From: Parvibaculum sp036499025
GTDB taxonomy: Bacteria; Pseudomonadota; Alphaproteobacteria; Parvibaculales; Parvibaculaceae
Reading direction: 5' to 3'
Assembly: GCA_036499025.1 (NCBI GenBank)
Contig: DASYEM010000109.1
Location: 1 to 17,705, forward strand
Length of the DNA stretch: 17,705 nucleotides
Position numbers and translations under genes: made by a program. Of the stretch, positions 6,853 through 13,351 are shown one piece after another; the stretch's first letter is position 1; every line of letters starts with the position of its first letter. Under the pieces are notes generated by a model, which was not told where the DNA came from, made no database searches, and worked only from the letters and a program-made list of their open reading frames with translations.

Positions 6853-7392
6853 TCAGGCTTTCACAAAAGGCAGCATGCGCTTCAGCACGTTGTCGTGGCG
6901 GATGAAGTGATGGTAGAGCGCGGCGGCGACGTGGCCCGCGATCAGCGCCACGATCACCCAGGCGTTGATCCCGTGCAGCTTCTCGCCGATCTCGTGGAGC
7001 GGCTGGTTCTGCGCGATGTGCAGGCCGAAAAGGCCGAAGGGTTTCAGATTGCCCTTCGAGGTCGTGGTGAGCAGAAGGCCCAGAAGCGGTTGCAGGATCA
7101 CGAGGAGATAGAAGCCGTGATGCGACGCCTTGGCGGCGATCTGCTGCCAGCGCGGCATGCCGGCGGGCAGAGCGGGCGCGGGATGGCCGATGCGCCAGGC
7201 GAGGCGCGCCAGCATCAGGAGCAGAATGATGAGGCCGATGCCGGAATGGGTCTGGAAATAAGCGCCGCGCTCTTCCCGCGTCAGGCTTCCGGCCTCGAAG
7301 CCATAATAAAGCATCGGCAGGATCAGGATGACGATGGCCCAGTGAAGCGTCTTGGCGACGGTGTCGAAAGATTGCGGCGAAGCTTTCGTCAT
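6853..7392 (-). CDS. Cytochrome b561 family membrane protein
   Basis: A 179-residue integral membrane b-type cytochrome. Four hydrophobic helices are visible: around HWAIVILILPMLYYGF, SGIGLIILLLMLARLAW, FYLLVILQPLLGLLLTT and NAWVIVALIAGHVAAALYHH. Candidate heme ligands are H17 (KTLHW), H49 (QTHSGIG), H140 (EKLHGIN) and H154 (AGHVAAALYHHF); the 14-residue spacing of the last pair resembles E. coli CybB. Family members oxidise ubiquinol or pass electrons to periplasmic acceptors such as superoxide; the partner here is unknown. I set the start at the ATG at 7390-7392 because it overlaps the upstream dehalogenase stop codon as ATGA. ATGs at 7405-7407 and 7417-7419 would add five and nine residues and overlap more. 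The gene ends directly against the adenosyltransferase start. Confidence 0.9.
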   Translation of the reverse strand: MTKASPQSFDTVAKTLHWAIVILILPMLYYGFEAGSLTREERGAYFQTHSGIGLIILLLMLARLAWRIGHPAPALPAGMPRWQQIAAKASHHGFYLLVILQPLLGLLLTTTSKGNLKPFGLFGLHIAQNQPLHEIGEKLHGINAWVIVALIAGHVAAALYHHFIRHDNVLKRMLPFVKA

Positions 7393-8282
7393 TTCGATTG
7401 CATCCATGTCTTGCGCCATTTGGCGACGGCTTCGCCGATTTCATGCGGGCTGTCTTCCTGAAGGAAGTGATTGCCCTTGACCGTCAATTCGGTCTGGTTT
7501 TTCCAGCTCCGGCAGAATTCGCGCTGCGCGCCGATCAGGATCGCGCCCGGATCGGCATTGATGAAGAGCTTGGGAATGCCGGTCGAGGCCATCCAGTCGG
7601 CGTAAGACTGCGCGATGTCGACGACATCGGCAGGCTGGCCGTCGAGCGGGATCTGGCGCGGCCAGCTCAATGTCGGGCGGCGGTCTTCGCCGGGTTCCTT
7701 GAAGGGGCGGCGATAGACGTTCATTTCCTCGTCGGAGAGTTTTCTCAGGATCGAACCCGGCAGCACCGCTTCGATGAAAAGATTTTTTTCGAGGATCATC
7801 TTTTCGCCTTCGGGCGAGCGGAAGCCTTCAAAGATGCGCCGCGCGCTCGGGTTCCATTCGTCCCATGTCATGGGGCGGACGATGGCTTCCATATAGGCGA
7901 TGCCGGCGACGGCGTTGCGGTTGCGGTTCGCCCAGTCGAAGCCCAGCGCCGAACCCCAGTCGTGAATGACCAGCGTCACATTCTTTTCGACGCCGACCGC
8001 ATCGAGGAAGGACTCGAGGAAGCCGCGATGCTCGCGGAAGGTGTAGCGCTCGGGGCCCGAAGGTTCGAGCTTGTCGCTGTCGCCCATGCCGATGAGGTCG
8101 GGCGCGATGCAGCGGCCCTGATCTTTGAGATGCGGCATCACGTTGCGCCAGAGATAGGACGAGGTGGGGTTGCCGTGGAGGAAGACGATCGGATCGCCTT
8201 CGCCCATTTCGACATAGGACATTTCACGACCGGAAATGTTGCAGGTCTTTTTTGGGTGTTCGGCTGTGGATATGGCGGACAT
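7389..8282 (-). CDS. dhaA: Haloalkane dehalogenase, HLD-II (LinB/DhaA-like)
   Basis: Hydrolyses carbon-halogen bonds of haloalkanes to alcohol and halide; an alpha/beta-hydrolase with a cap domain. The 297 residues contain the full HLD-II pentad: nucleophile D108 and halide-holding W109 in VIHDWGSALG, halide-holding N38 in FLHGNPTSSYLW, catalytic acid E132 in YMEAIVRP, and general base H272 in KGNHFLQEDSPHEIG. From memory these are the same residue numbers as in LinB of sphingomonads, which argues for a true dehalogenase rather than an epoxide hydrolase or esterase. Cap residues include WDEWNPSARRIFEGFRS, also typical of the subfamily. The start is the ATG at 8280-8282, with AAGGA six bases upstream. 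It is probably the first gene of an operon with cytochrome b561 (four-base overlap) and the adenosyltransferase, and may be read through from rpiB, 90 bases upstream. Its natural substrate cannot be told from sequence. Confidence 0.93.
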   Translation of the reverse strand: MSAISTAEHPKKTCNISGREMSYVEMGEGDPIVFLHGNPTSSYLWRNVMPHLKDQGRCIAPDLIGMGDSDKLEPSGPERYTFREHRGFLESFLDAVGVEKNVTLVIHDWGSALGFDWANRNRNAVAGIAYMEAIVRPMTWDEWNPSARRIFEGFRSPEGEKMILEKNLFIEAVLPGSILRKLSDEEMNVYRRPFKEPGEDRRPTLSWPRQIPLDGQPADVVDIAQSYADWMASTGIPKLFINADPGAILIGAQREFCRSWKNQTELTVKGNHFLQEDSPHEIGEAVAKWRKTWMQSK

Positions 8283-8372
8283 CGGCGATCCTTCTTCTTT
8301 CTCGCTGGGGCGAGAGAATAGCCGCCAATGGCGTCGCGACGCAAAGCGGCAGGCTCCCTGTCTTTGACGATA

Positions 8373-8807
8373 TTAGCGGTCGCCCAGTTTCTCGACGCGG
8401 GCTTCGTGGCGGCCGCCTTCGAATTCGGCGCCGATGAATGCGGTTACCAGGTTCAATGCTTCGGCCGGCTTTGTAAAACGCGCGCCGAGCGCAAGCATGT
8501 TGGCGTTGTTGTGCTGGCGGGCAAGGCGCGCCATATCCTCGTTGAGGCATAATGCGCAACGCACTTTGGGCTCGCGGTTGGCGGCGATCGAAATGCCGAT
8601 GCCGCTGCCGCAGATGACGACGGCGAAATCCGCGTGGCCTTCGGCAAGCGCCTTGGCGGCTTTATAGCCAAAATCGGGGTAATCGACGCTGGCGCCGGAA
8701 TCCGTGCCCATGTCGATGAACGTATATTCGTTCAGCGAAAGCTTCAGAAATTCCTTCAGCTCAAAGCCTGCGTGGTCAGACGCTATGATGATGTTTTTCG
8801 TGTCCAT
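8373..8807 (-). CDS. rpiB: Ribose-5-phosphate isomerase B
   Basis: Interconverts ribose 5-phosphate and ribulose 5-phosphate in the pentose phosphate pathway (RpiB/LacAB fold). The 144-residue protein shows IASDHAGFELKEFL (D11, H12 for phosphate and ring opening), VDYPDFGYKAA, the anion-hole loop VICGSGIGISIAANR with catalytic C66, ARQHNNANMLALGAR with H99, and the C-terminal EFEGGRHEARVEKL. All catalytic positions of the E. coli RpiB type are kept, so it is likely active. The start is the ATG at 8805-8807. The strong terminator of the upstream PagL-like gene ends only some 30 bases before this start, so rpiB either has a promoter overlapping that terminator or depends on read-through. The next gene, the dehalogenase, follows after 90 bases. 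Confidence 0.96.
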   Translation of the reverse strand: MDTKNIIIASDHAGFELKEFLKLSLNEYTFIDMGTDSGASVDYPDFGYKAAKALAEGHADFAVVICGSGIGISIAANREPKVRCALCLNEDMARLARQHNNANMLALGARFTKPAEALNLVTAFIGAEFEGGRHEARVEKLGDR

Positions 8808-8837
8808 GACAGGTCAAACCTACAGCTTTGCGGCGCA

Positions 8838-8866
8838 ACAAAAAGGGGCGTCCGAGGACGCCCCTT
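8838..8866 (-). terminator. Rho-independent terminator of the PagL-like gene
   Basis: AAGGGGCGTC (8843-8852) pairs with GACGCCCCTT (8857-8866) around a four-base loop. On the minus strand the stem runs into TTTTTGT (8838-8844). It starts 27 bases past the stop codon of the gene at 8893-9441 and ends about 31 bases before rpiB. Confidence 0.85.
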
Positions 8867-8892
8867 CGTTTAACAGGCAATCGCCCAAGCGA

Positions 8893-9441
8893 TCAGAAAG
8901 TGAAGCCGTAACGCAGACCGATATCCGTCAGGCCCGGATTGGGCGAGCAGAGGCTGGCGTTCGACATGTGGTCAACCGTCAACATGACGCTCGAATTGGC
9001 GGTGACGCGATAACCGACCGAGGCGTTTTCATGGAACATCACGCGGCAGCCGAGGTCCAGCTGGGACGAGGTCTGATGATCCGTCTCGCCGTCATGGATG
9101 GCGCCGCCGAAGCTGCCTTCGACGAACCAGGCTTCCGCGAAATTATAGGTCCAGGTCAGGCCCGTATAGGCGATGCTGGTGCCGTTGCCGGTGTTGATGT
9201 TGGCGCCGAGATTGATGCGCGGCGAGGCCATCCATTCAAGCCATGTCGGTCCCTTGAACAGGATTTCGGCGTTGATGTCGGGATCGCTCGTCTCGTGGCG
9301 CGATGCGAAAAGATTGGAGTCGTGGTCGTAGACGCCGAGGCGCACTTCATCGACCAGTCCATCACCTGCCATGGCCGGCACATTCATGCCGATCAAAGCG
9401 CTCGCCGCTGCCGCGGCCAAAATCAGCCTGCTCTTGAACAA
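8893..9441 (-). CDS. PagL-like outer-membrane protein (lipid A 3-O-deacylase/acyloxyacyl hydrolase family)
   Basis: A 182-residue exported beta-barrel protein. An N-terminal signal peptide (K3, R5, then a run of A and L to AMA, cut near residue 25-26) is followed by alternating amphipathic strands and a terminal YGFTF typical of outer-membrane barrels. The family motif HMSNASLCSPNPG (H158, S160, N161) near the C-terminus matches the catalytic HxSN of PagL, which removes the 3-O acyl chain of lipid A. The expected catalytic Glu (E140 of Pseudomonas PagL, 12 residues after the Ser) appears here as T172, with D173 next to it, so activity is uncertain. The start appears to be TTG at 9439-9441: an in-frame stop lies 12 bases upstream, no ATG occurs before residue 19, and an AGGGG Shine-Dalgarno sits six bases ahead. 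Two tandem 16-base repeats lie in the leader. Confidence 0.78.
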   Translation of the reverse strand: MFKSRLILAAAAASALIGMNVPAMAGDGLVDEVRLGVYDHDSNLFASRHETSDPDINAEILFKGPTWLEWMASPRINLGANINTGNGTSIAYTGLTWTYNFAEAWFVEGSFGGAIHDGETDHQTSSQLDLGCRVMFHENASVGYRVTANSSVMLTVDHMSNASLCSPNPGLTDIGLRYGFTF

Positions 9442-9456
9442 GATTGTCCCCTCTTA

Positions 9457-9489
9457 GGTGCCCGTCACACTGGGTGCCCGTCATATTGG
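9457..9489. repeat. Two tandem copies of a 16-base repeat upstream of the PagL-like gene
   Basis: GGTGCCCGTCACACTGG (9457-9473) is followed at a period of 16 by GGTGCCCGTCATATTGG (9473-9489), with two C-to-T differences. It lies 16-48 bases upstream of the TTG start, in the leader or promoter zone. It may be a doubled regulator site or a chance duplication. Confidence 0.6.
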
Positions 9490-9639
9490 CGTGTGAACTC
9501 GATAAGAATACATGATCCGGGTATCGGTTCCTCGCCTGTTGCGAAATCTAACAGAACTGTTGCCGATTTGTCGCCGTTGGGCCTGGTCTATCCAAGTATT
9601 GGCGGCCCCCATCGAAGAAAACGGGAATTTTGGAAAACC

Positions 9640-9831
9640 TCAGCGCGAGGTGAAGTAGAGCGTCAACATCAGCAGAATCACCGCGACGAACTGAAGCCCG
9701 ACGCGCCAGCGCATCAGGCTCTGCGAGCGCGAGCCCGACCCGCCGCGCAGCATGTTGAAAAGGCCGAGGCCGAGGACGACGACGACGGCGGCCATCATGA
9801 TGGGGCCGAGATACCCGAAAAACTTTTCCAT
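9640..9831 (-). CDS. HIG1-domain twin-transmembrane protein
   Basis: A 63-residue inner-membrane protein with two hydrophobic helices (about residues 8-26, LGPIMMAAVVVVLGLGLFN, and 44-60, VGLQFVAVILLMLTLYF) joined by a basic loop, GGSGSRSQSLMRWRVGLQ. The Q-S-L-M-R-W-R-V-x-x-Q run is the recognisable core of the HIG1 (hypoxia-induced gene) family, common in alphaproteobacteria and related to the mitochondrial respirasome factors Rcf1/HIGD. By analogy it may tune cytochrome oxidase or supercomplex assembly; that role is inferred. The ATG (9829-9831) has AGAAGG close in front. It sits 97 bases downstream of mcd, past a duplicated hairpin segment, and 198 bases ahead of the PagL-like gene, so it may be transcribed with mcd or alone. 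Confidence 0.85.
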   Translation of the reverse strand: MEKFFGYLGPIMMAAVVVVLGLGLFNMLRGGSGSRSQSLMRWRVGLQFVAVILLMLTLYFTSR

Positions 9832-9896
9832 CCGCCTTCTCTATTCCTGTCCGATTTCAGCCGACAGGCGGCGAAACGCCGCTTGCCGCCGGTTGC

Positions 9897-9952
9897 TCAA
9901 TTGCCGCCTTCAAGAAGGCGTCTCTTCTTCAATTGCCGCCTTCAAGAAGGCG
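9897..9952. repeat. 32-base tandem duplication over the 3' end of mcd
   Basis: A 24-base segment at 9929-9952, which includes the mcd stop codon and its last codons, recurs exactly at 9897-9920, a period of 32. Each copy contains CGCCTTC-AA-GAAGGCG, so the mRNA end can form two successive hairpins. The second copy follows the stop codon and is not in the reading frame. Confidence 0.85.
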
Positions 9953-11623
9953 GCGGGCGATGACCTGCGCCTGAATTTCGGCGGCGCCTTCGAAGATGTT
10001 GAGGATGCGGGCGTCGCAGAGAACGCGGCTGACCTTATATTCGAGCGCGAAGCCGTTGCCGCCGTGGATCTGCAGCGCATTGTCGGCGGCGGCCCAGGCG
10101 ACGCGGGCGGCGAGAAGTTTCGCCATGCCCGCTTCGAGGTCGCAGCGGCGTCCGCCGTCTTTTTCGCGCGCCGCGTGATAGGTGAGCTGGCGGGCGATCA
10201 TGATTTCGACGGCCATCATCACCAGCTTTCCCGAGACGCGCGGGAAGTTAAAGATGGGCTGGGCGAACTGGACGCGCTCTTGCGCGTAGGCAAGGCCAAG
10301 CTCCAGCGCGGACTGAGCGACGCCGATGGCGCGCGCCGCCGTCTGGATGCGGGCGCTTTCGAAGGTCTGCATCAATTGCTTGAAGCCCTGACCTTCAACG
10401 CCGCCCAAAAGGTTTTCCGATTTCACTTCGAAGCCGTCGAAGCCGATCTCGAATTCCTTCATGCCGCGATAGCCGAGCACCTTGATCTCGCCGCCGGTCA
10501 TGCCGTCGGCCGGGAACGGATCGGCATCGTCGCCGCGCGGCTTTTCGGCCAGCAGCATGGAGAGGCCCTTGTAGCCCGGCTCGTCATTGGTGCGGCAGAG
10601 CAAGGTCATCACATCGGCGCGGGCCGCATGGGTGATCCATGTCTTGTTGCCGGTGACCTCGTAGGTATCGCCGTCGCGTCGCGCCCGCGTCTTCAGGCTG
10701 GCGAGATCGGAGCCGGTGTTGGGTTCGGTGAAAACGGCGGTCGGGAGAATGTCCCCGCTGGCGATCTTCGGCAGCCATTTCGCTTTCTGCTCCGGCGTGC
10801 CGCCGCCGAGAATGAGTTCGGCGGCTATTTCCGAGCGCGTGCCGAGCGAGCCGACGCCGATATAGCCGCGGCTCAACTCTTCGGAAACGACGCACATGGA
10901 TTCCTTGCCAAGACCCAGCCCGCCGAATTCCTCGGGAATGGTGAGGCCGAAGACGCCAAGCTCCGCCATCTGGGCGATGACGGAAAGCGGGATGTATTCG
11001 TCTTTCAAGTGCCAGTCATGTGCGTGGGGCACGACTTCGGCATCGGCGAAGCGGCGCATCTGTTCGCGGATCGCTTCATAAGTGTCTTCAAGACCAGCAT
11101 CGCCGAAAGTGGCCGCGCCTGTTTTTTCGGCGATCAGTTCGGCGAGGCGGGCGCGCACCCGATTGGTGTTGCCGCCCCGGATCAGGCGGGTGACGTCGTC
11201 GGTGAAATAAGCGCTTTCATCGTTTTCGCTGAGGCCGAGATCTTGAGGACGGACGATTTCGCCCTGGCTCATCGGAATGCCGCCACCGAGCTGCCAGAGA
11301 TATTCGCCAAAGCCCGCCTGCACGATCAGGCGTTCGATCTCGCCGAGGCGGCCCTCGCTCTCCATGCGCGTCGCATAGGCGAGCAACTGGCGCAACGCCT
11401 CCACATAGGTAGCCATCCAGGCGAGGCCGTGGGCGGCGAATTGTTCGCGCTCCAGCAGCGCGGGAGAGACGCGCCCCTCCTTGCTCACCTTTTGAGCGAC
11501 CGCGATCCTGGCGCGACCGAGCAGCGCCTCGGCGCTCGTCAGGGCCTTGGCGGCCAGCGGCAGGAGGTCGTGAAGGGCGGTGTGCTCGTTCGATGCAGCA
11601 CGCGGAGTGTTGGCAACGCTCAT
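9929..11623 (-). CDS. mcd: (2S)-methylsuccinyl-CoA dehydrogenase (acyl-CoA dehydrogenase family)
   Basis: Oxidises (2S)-methylsuccinyl-CoA to mesaconyl-CoA in the ethylmalonyl-CoA pathway, passing electrons through ETF. The 564 residues are much longer than ordinary acyl-CoA dehydrogenases (about 380): a helical extension of some 170 residues precedes the dehydrogenase core, as in known Mcd proteins. The core shows LGVFGLTIPEEFGGLGLG, the FAD segment FTEPNTGSDLASLKTRA (about 298-314), TGNKTWITHAARAD, RGMKEFEIGFDGFEV, the helix QTFESARIQTAARAIG, and the end LQIHGGNGFALEYKVSRVLCDARILNIFEGAAEIQ (written here as a span of residues 518-551), in which E545 is the expected catalytic base. Assignment as Mcd rests on the long N-terminus plus ccr immediately upstream; a general acyl-CoA dehydrogenase is the alternative. 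The ATG is at 11621-11623. ccr lies 218 bases ahead on the same strand, and ETF genes are nearby. Confidence 0.85.
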   Translation of the reverse strand: MSVANTPRAASNEHTALHDLLPLAAKALTSAEALLGRARIAVAQKVSKEGRVSPALLEREQFAAHGLAWMATYVEALRQLLAYATRMESEGRLGEIERLIVQAGFGEYLWQLGGGIPMSQGEIVRPQDLGLSENDESAYFTDDVTRLIRGGNTNRVRARLAELIAEKTGAATFGDAGLEDTYEAIREQMRRFADAEVVPHAHDWHLKDEYIPLSVIAQMAELGVFGLTIPEEFGGLGLGKESMCVVSEELSRGYIGVGSLGTRSEIAAELILGGGTPEQKAKWLPKIASGDILPTAVFTEPNTGSDLASLKTRARRDGDTYEVTGNKTWITHAARADVMTLLCRTNDEPGYKGLSMLLAEKPRGDDADPFPADGMTGGEIKVLGYRGMKEFEIGFDGFEVKSENLLGGVEGQGFKQLMQTFESARIQTAARAIGVAQSALELGLAYAQERVQFAQPIFNFPRVSGKLVMMAVEIMIARQLTYHAAREKDGGRRCDLEAGMAKLLAARVAWAAADNALQIHGGNGFALEYKVSRVLCDARILNIFEGAAEIQAQVIARRLLEGGN

Positions 11624-11840
11624 AAGGGGCTCTCGGTCACATCTCGGTCATTGGGGCAGGGTGGACGCGCGCGGGCGGGGCGCGTTGGCCCTATATAGCC
11701 CGAAGCGCGCCCAGCGGCCAGTGGAAGGACCAATGGAACAGCCAGCGGAGCGGGCCGCGATGGCGCTCCCGCAACGTTGGACTCGGCCCCGAAGAGGTTC
11801 TTGCGCCGATGTCAACGACGCGAAATCCGAGGAATTGGTT
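11624..11840 (-). other. Spacer between ccr and mcd, with a possible mcd promoter element
   Basis: This 217-base spacer holds no convincing gene or terminator. On the minus strand TATATA (within 11692-11698) resembles a -10 box, but no good -35 hexamer lies 16-18 bases upstream of it. A 6-base inverted repeat (GGAGCG at 11747-11752 and CGCTCC at 11764-11769) has no U-tract. mcd may thus be transcribed both from ccr and from an internal promoter; the evidence is weak. Confidence 0.3.
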
Positions 11841-13130
11841 TTAGCCGTTGCCGGCTTCGACCGTGTCTTCGTAAGTCCGCAGGCCCGGACGTTTTGCCGA
11901 GACCAGCACCGCCATGTTGCCGGGCAGATGTTCGTTGCGCCACATCTTCATATGGGCTTTGGGAATGTCATTCCAGGAGAAGACTTCCGAGAGGCCGGGA
12001 TCGATGCGGCGGTCGATGACGAGCTGATTGGCGGCGGAGGCCTGCTTCAGATGCGCGAAATGCGAACCCTGAATGCGCTTCTGGCGCATCCAGACGAAAC
12101 GCGCGTCGAAGGTGATGTTGAAGCCCGACGTACCAGCGCAGAAGACGATCATGCCGCCGCGCTTGGCGACCATGCAGGAAACGGGAAAGGTGGCTTCGCC
12201 GGGATGCTCGAAGACGATGTCGGGGTCGATGCCCTTGCCGTTGATGTCCCAGATCGCCTTGCCGAATTTACGCGCTTCCTTCATGAAGTCGTTGAACTCG
12301 GCGGAATTCACCTTGGGGAGCTGGCCCCAACAGTGGAAATCCTTGCGGTTGATGACGCCCTTGGCGCCGAGCGACATCACATAGTCGCGCTTGCTTTCAT
12401 CCGAGATGACGCCGATGGCGTTGGCGCCCGCCGTCGCGCAAAGCTGCACGGCGAAGGAGCCGAGGCCGCCCGACGCGCCCCAGACCAGCACGTTCTGACC
12501 GGGTTCCAACGTATGCGGACGATGGCCGAACAACATACGGTAGGCGGTGGCGAGCGTCAGCGTATAGCAGGCGCTTTCTTCCCATGTCAGGTGGCGCGGG
12601 CGCTTCATCAATTGCTGGCTCTGCACGCGGGCGAATTGCGCGAAGGAACCGTCCGGCGTTTCGTAACCCCAGATGCGCTGCGAGGGCGAGAGCATCGGGT
12701 CGCCGCCGTTGGTTTCCTCGTCGTCGTGATCGTCCTGATTGCAATGGATGACGACCTCGTCGCCGACTTTCCAGCGCGTGACCTTGGAGCCGACGGCATA
12801 GACGATGCCCGAGGCGTCGGAACCTGCGATGTGGTAGGGAATCTTGTGCACGTCGAAGACGGAGACGGGCGTGCCGAGCGAGGCCCAGACGCCGTTGTAG
12901 TTGACGCCCGCGGCCATGACGAGAACGAGCACGTCCTGGCTGTCGAGCTCCCACGTGGGCACGACCTCGACCTGCATCGCCTGTTCGGGCGGACCCTGAC
13001 GGTCGCGGCGGATCGTCCAAGCGTACATGTTCGCCGGCACGTGGCCCAGCGGCGGAATTTCGCCGACCTCGTAAAGATCCTTGAGGGGAATGCCGGTGGC
13101 GGCGACCGCCGCTTGGTCGTTCTTTGTCAT
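11841..13130 (-). CDS. ccr: Crotonyl-CoA carboxylase/reductase
   Basis: Reductive carboxylation of crotonyl-CoA with CO2 and NADPH to (2S)-ethylmalonyl-CoA, the key step of the ethylmalonyl-CoA pathway for growth on C2 units and other substrates entering as acetyl-CoA. The protein is a medium-chain dehydrogenase/reductase without zinc. Landmarks are DLYEVGEIPPLGHVPANMYAW (written as residues 18-38), VMAAGVNYNGVWASLG, the long Ccr-specific insert HCNQDDHDDEETNGGDPM (residues 129-146), the YTLTLATAYRMLFG helix, the NADPH Rossmann motif VWGASGGLGSFAVQL (216-230), FEHPGEATFPVS, and RIQGSHFAHLKQA, whose H357 may be the CO2-binding His of characterised Ccr enzymes. The start at 13128-13130 gives 429 residues, the usual family length; upstream in-frame ATG codons would add an unlike, basic leader. 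AAGGG lies about ten bases ahead. It is divergent from the diiron gene and upstream of mcd. Confidence 0.95.
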   Translation of the reverse strand: MTKNDQAAVAATGIPLKDLYEVGEIPPLGHVPANMYAWTIRRDRQGPPEQAMQVEVVPTWELDSQDVLVLVMAAGVNYNGVWASLGTPVSVFDVHKIPYHIAGSDASGIVYAVGSKVTRWKVGDEVVIHCNQDDHDDEETNGGDPMLSPSQRIWGYETPDGSFAQFARVQSQQLMKRPRHLTWEESACYTLTLATAYRMLFGHRPHTLEPGQNVLVWGASGGLGSFAVQLCATAGANAIGVISDESKRDYVMSLGAKGVINRKDFHCWGQLPKVNSAEFNDFMKEARKFGKAIWDINGKGIDPDIVFEHPGEATFPVSCMVAKRGGMIVFCAGTSGFNITFDARFVWMRQKRIQGSHFAHLKQASAANQLVIDRRIDPGLSEVFSWNDIPKAHMKMWRNEHLPGNMAVLVSAKRPGLRTYEDTVEAGNG

Positions 13131-13153
13131 AGGTTCGTGATCCCTTGGATGAT

Positions 13154-13207
13154 GGGCGCGATCATTAGCGCCCGGACCGTCCGGCGCAAGGGGTTTTTGC
13201 ACTGCAA
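13154..13207. promoter_or_regulatory. Palindrome cluster upstream of ccr (candidate operators or leader hairpins)
   Basis: Three inverted repeats lie 24-77 bases before the ccr start. GGGCGC/GCGCCC (13154-13159 with 13168-13173) has an 8-base loop. CCGGAC-C-GTCCGG (13172-13184) is perfect, as is TTGCA-C-TGCAA (13197-13207). The last has the position and symmetry of an operator; the first two might instead fold in the leader RNA. No well-matched -35/-10 pair was found nearby. Confidence 0.45.
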
Positions 13208-13294
13208 CATGCGATTACTTCCCCCCGACGTGGCGTAAAATCGTGGGTTCTGGTGGTTTCCCAAAGGTCTTTCCGGGTGTAGGCTATTCGAGAA

Positions 13295-13313
13295 TGCGGA
13301 GTGATACTCCGCA
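13295..13313. promoter_or_regulatory. Perfect 19-base palindrome upstream of the diiron gene (candidate operator)
   Basis: TGCGGAGT-GAT-ACTCCGCA is an inverted repeat with exact 8-base arms around three bases, ending 38 bases before the start at 13352. Size and spacing suit a dimeric regulator such as a TetR- or MarR-type protein. Being in the ccr-diiron divergent region, it might serve either gene, but it is closer to the diiron gene. The regulator itself is not in the window. Confidence 0.55.
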
Positions 13314-13351
13314 AATTGTCTTCATCTGGTCTTCTTGGGAGGAGGAACCGC

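Noticed and set aside
8300..8342. TCTCGC/GCGAGA hairpin and the 12-base palindrome GCGTCGCGACGC between rpiB and the dehalogenase gene
   Set aside because: There is no U-tract for a terminator and no promoter pair beside them; such short GC palindromes are frequent by chance in this sequence.
9752..11698. A 648-codon plus-strand frame and similar long frames opposite ccr, etfA, hbd and the BVMO gene
   Set aside because: All are mirror frames of well-supported genes, with no recognisable domains and no fitting Shine-Dalgarno.
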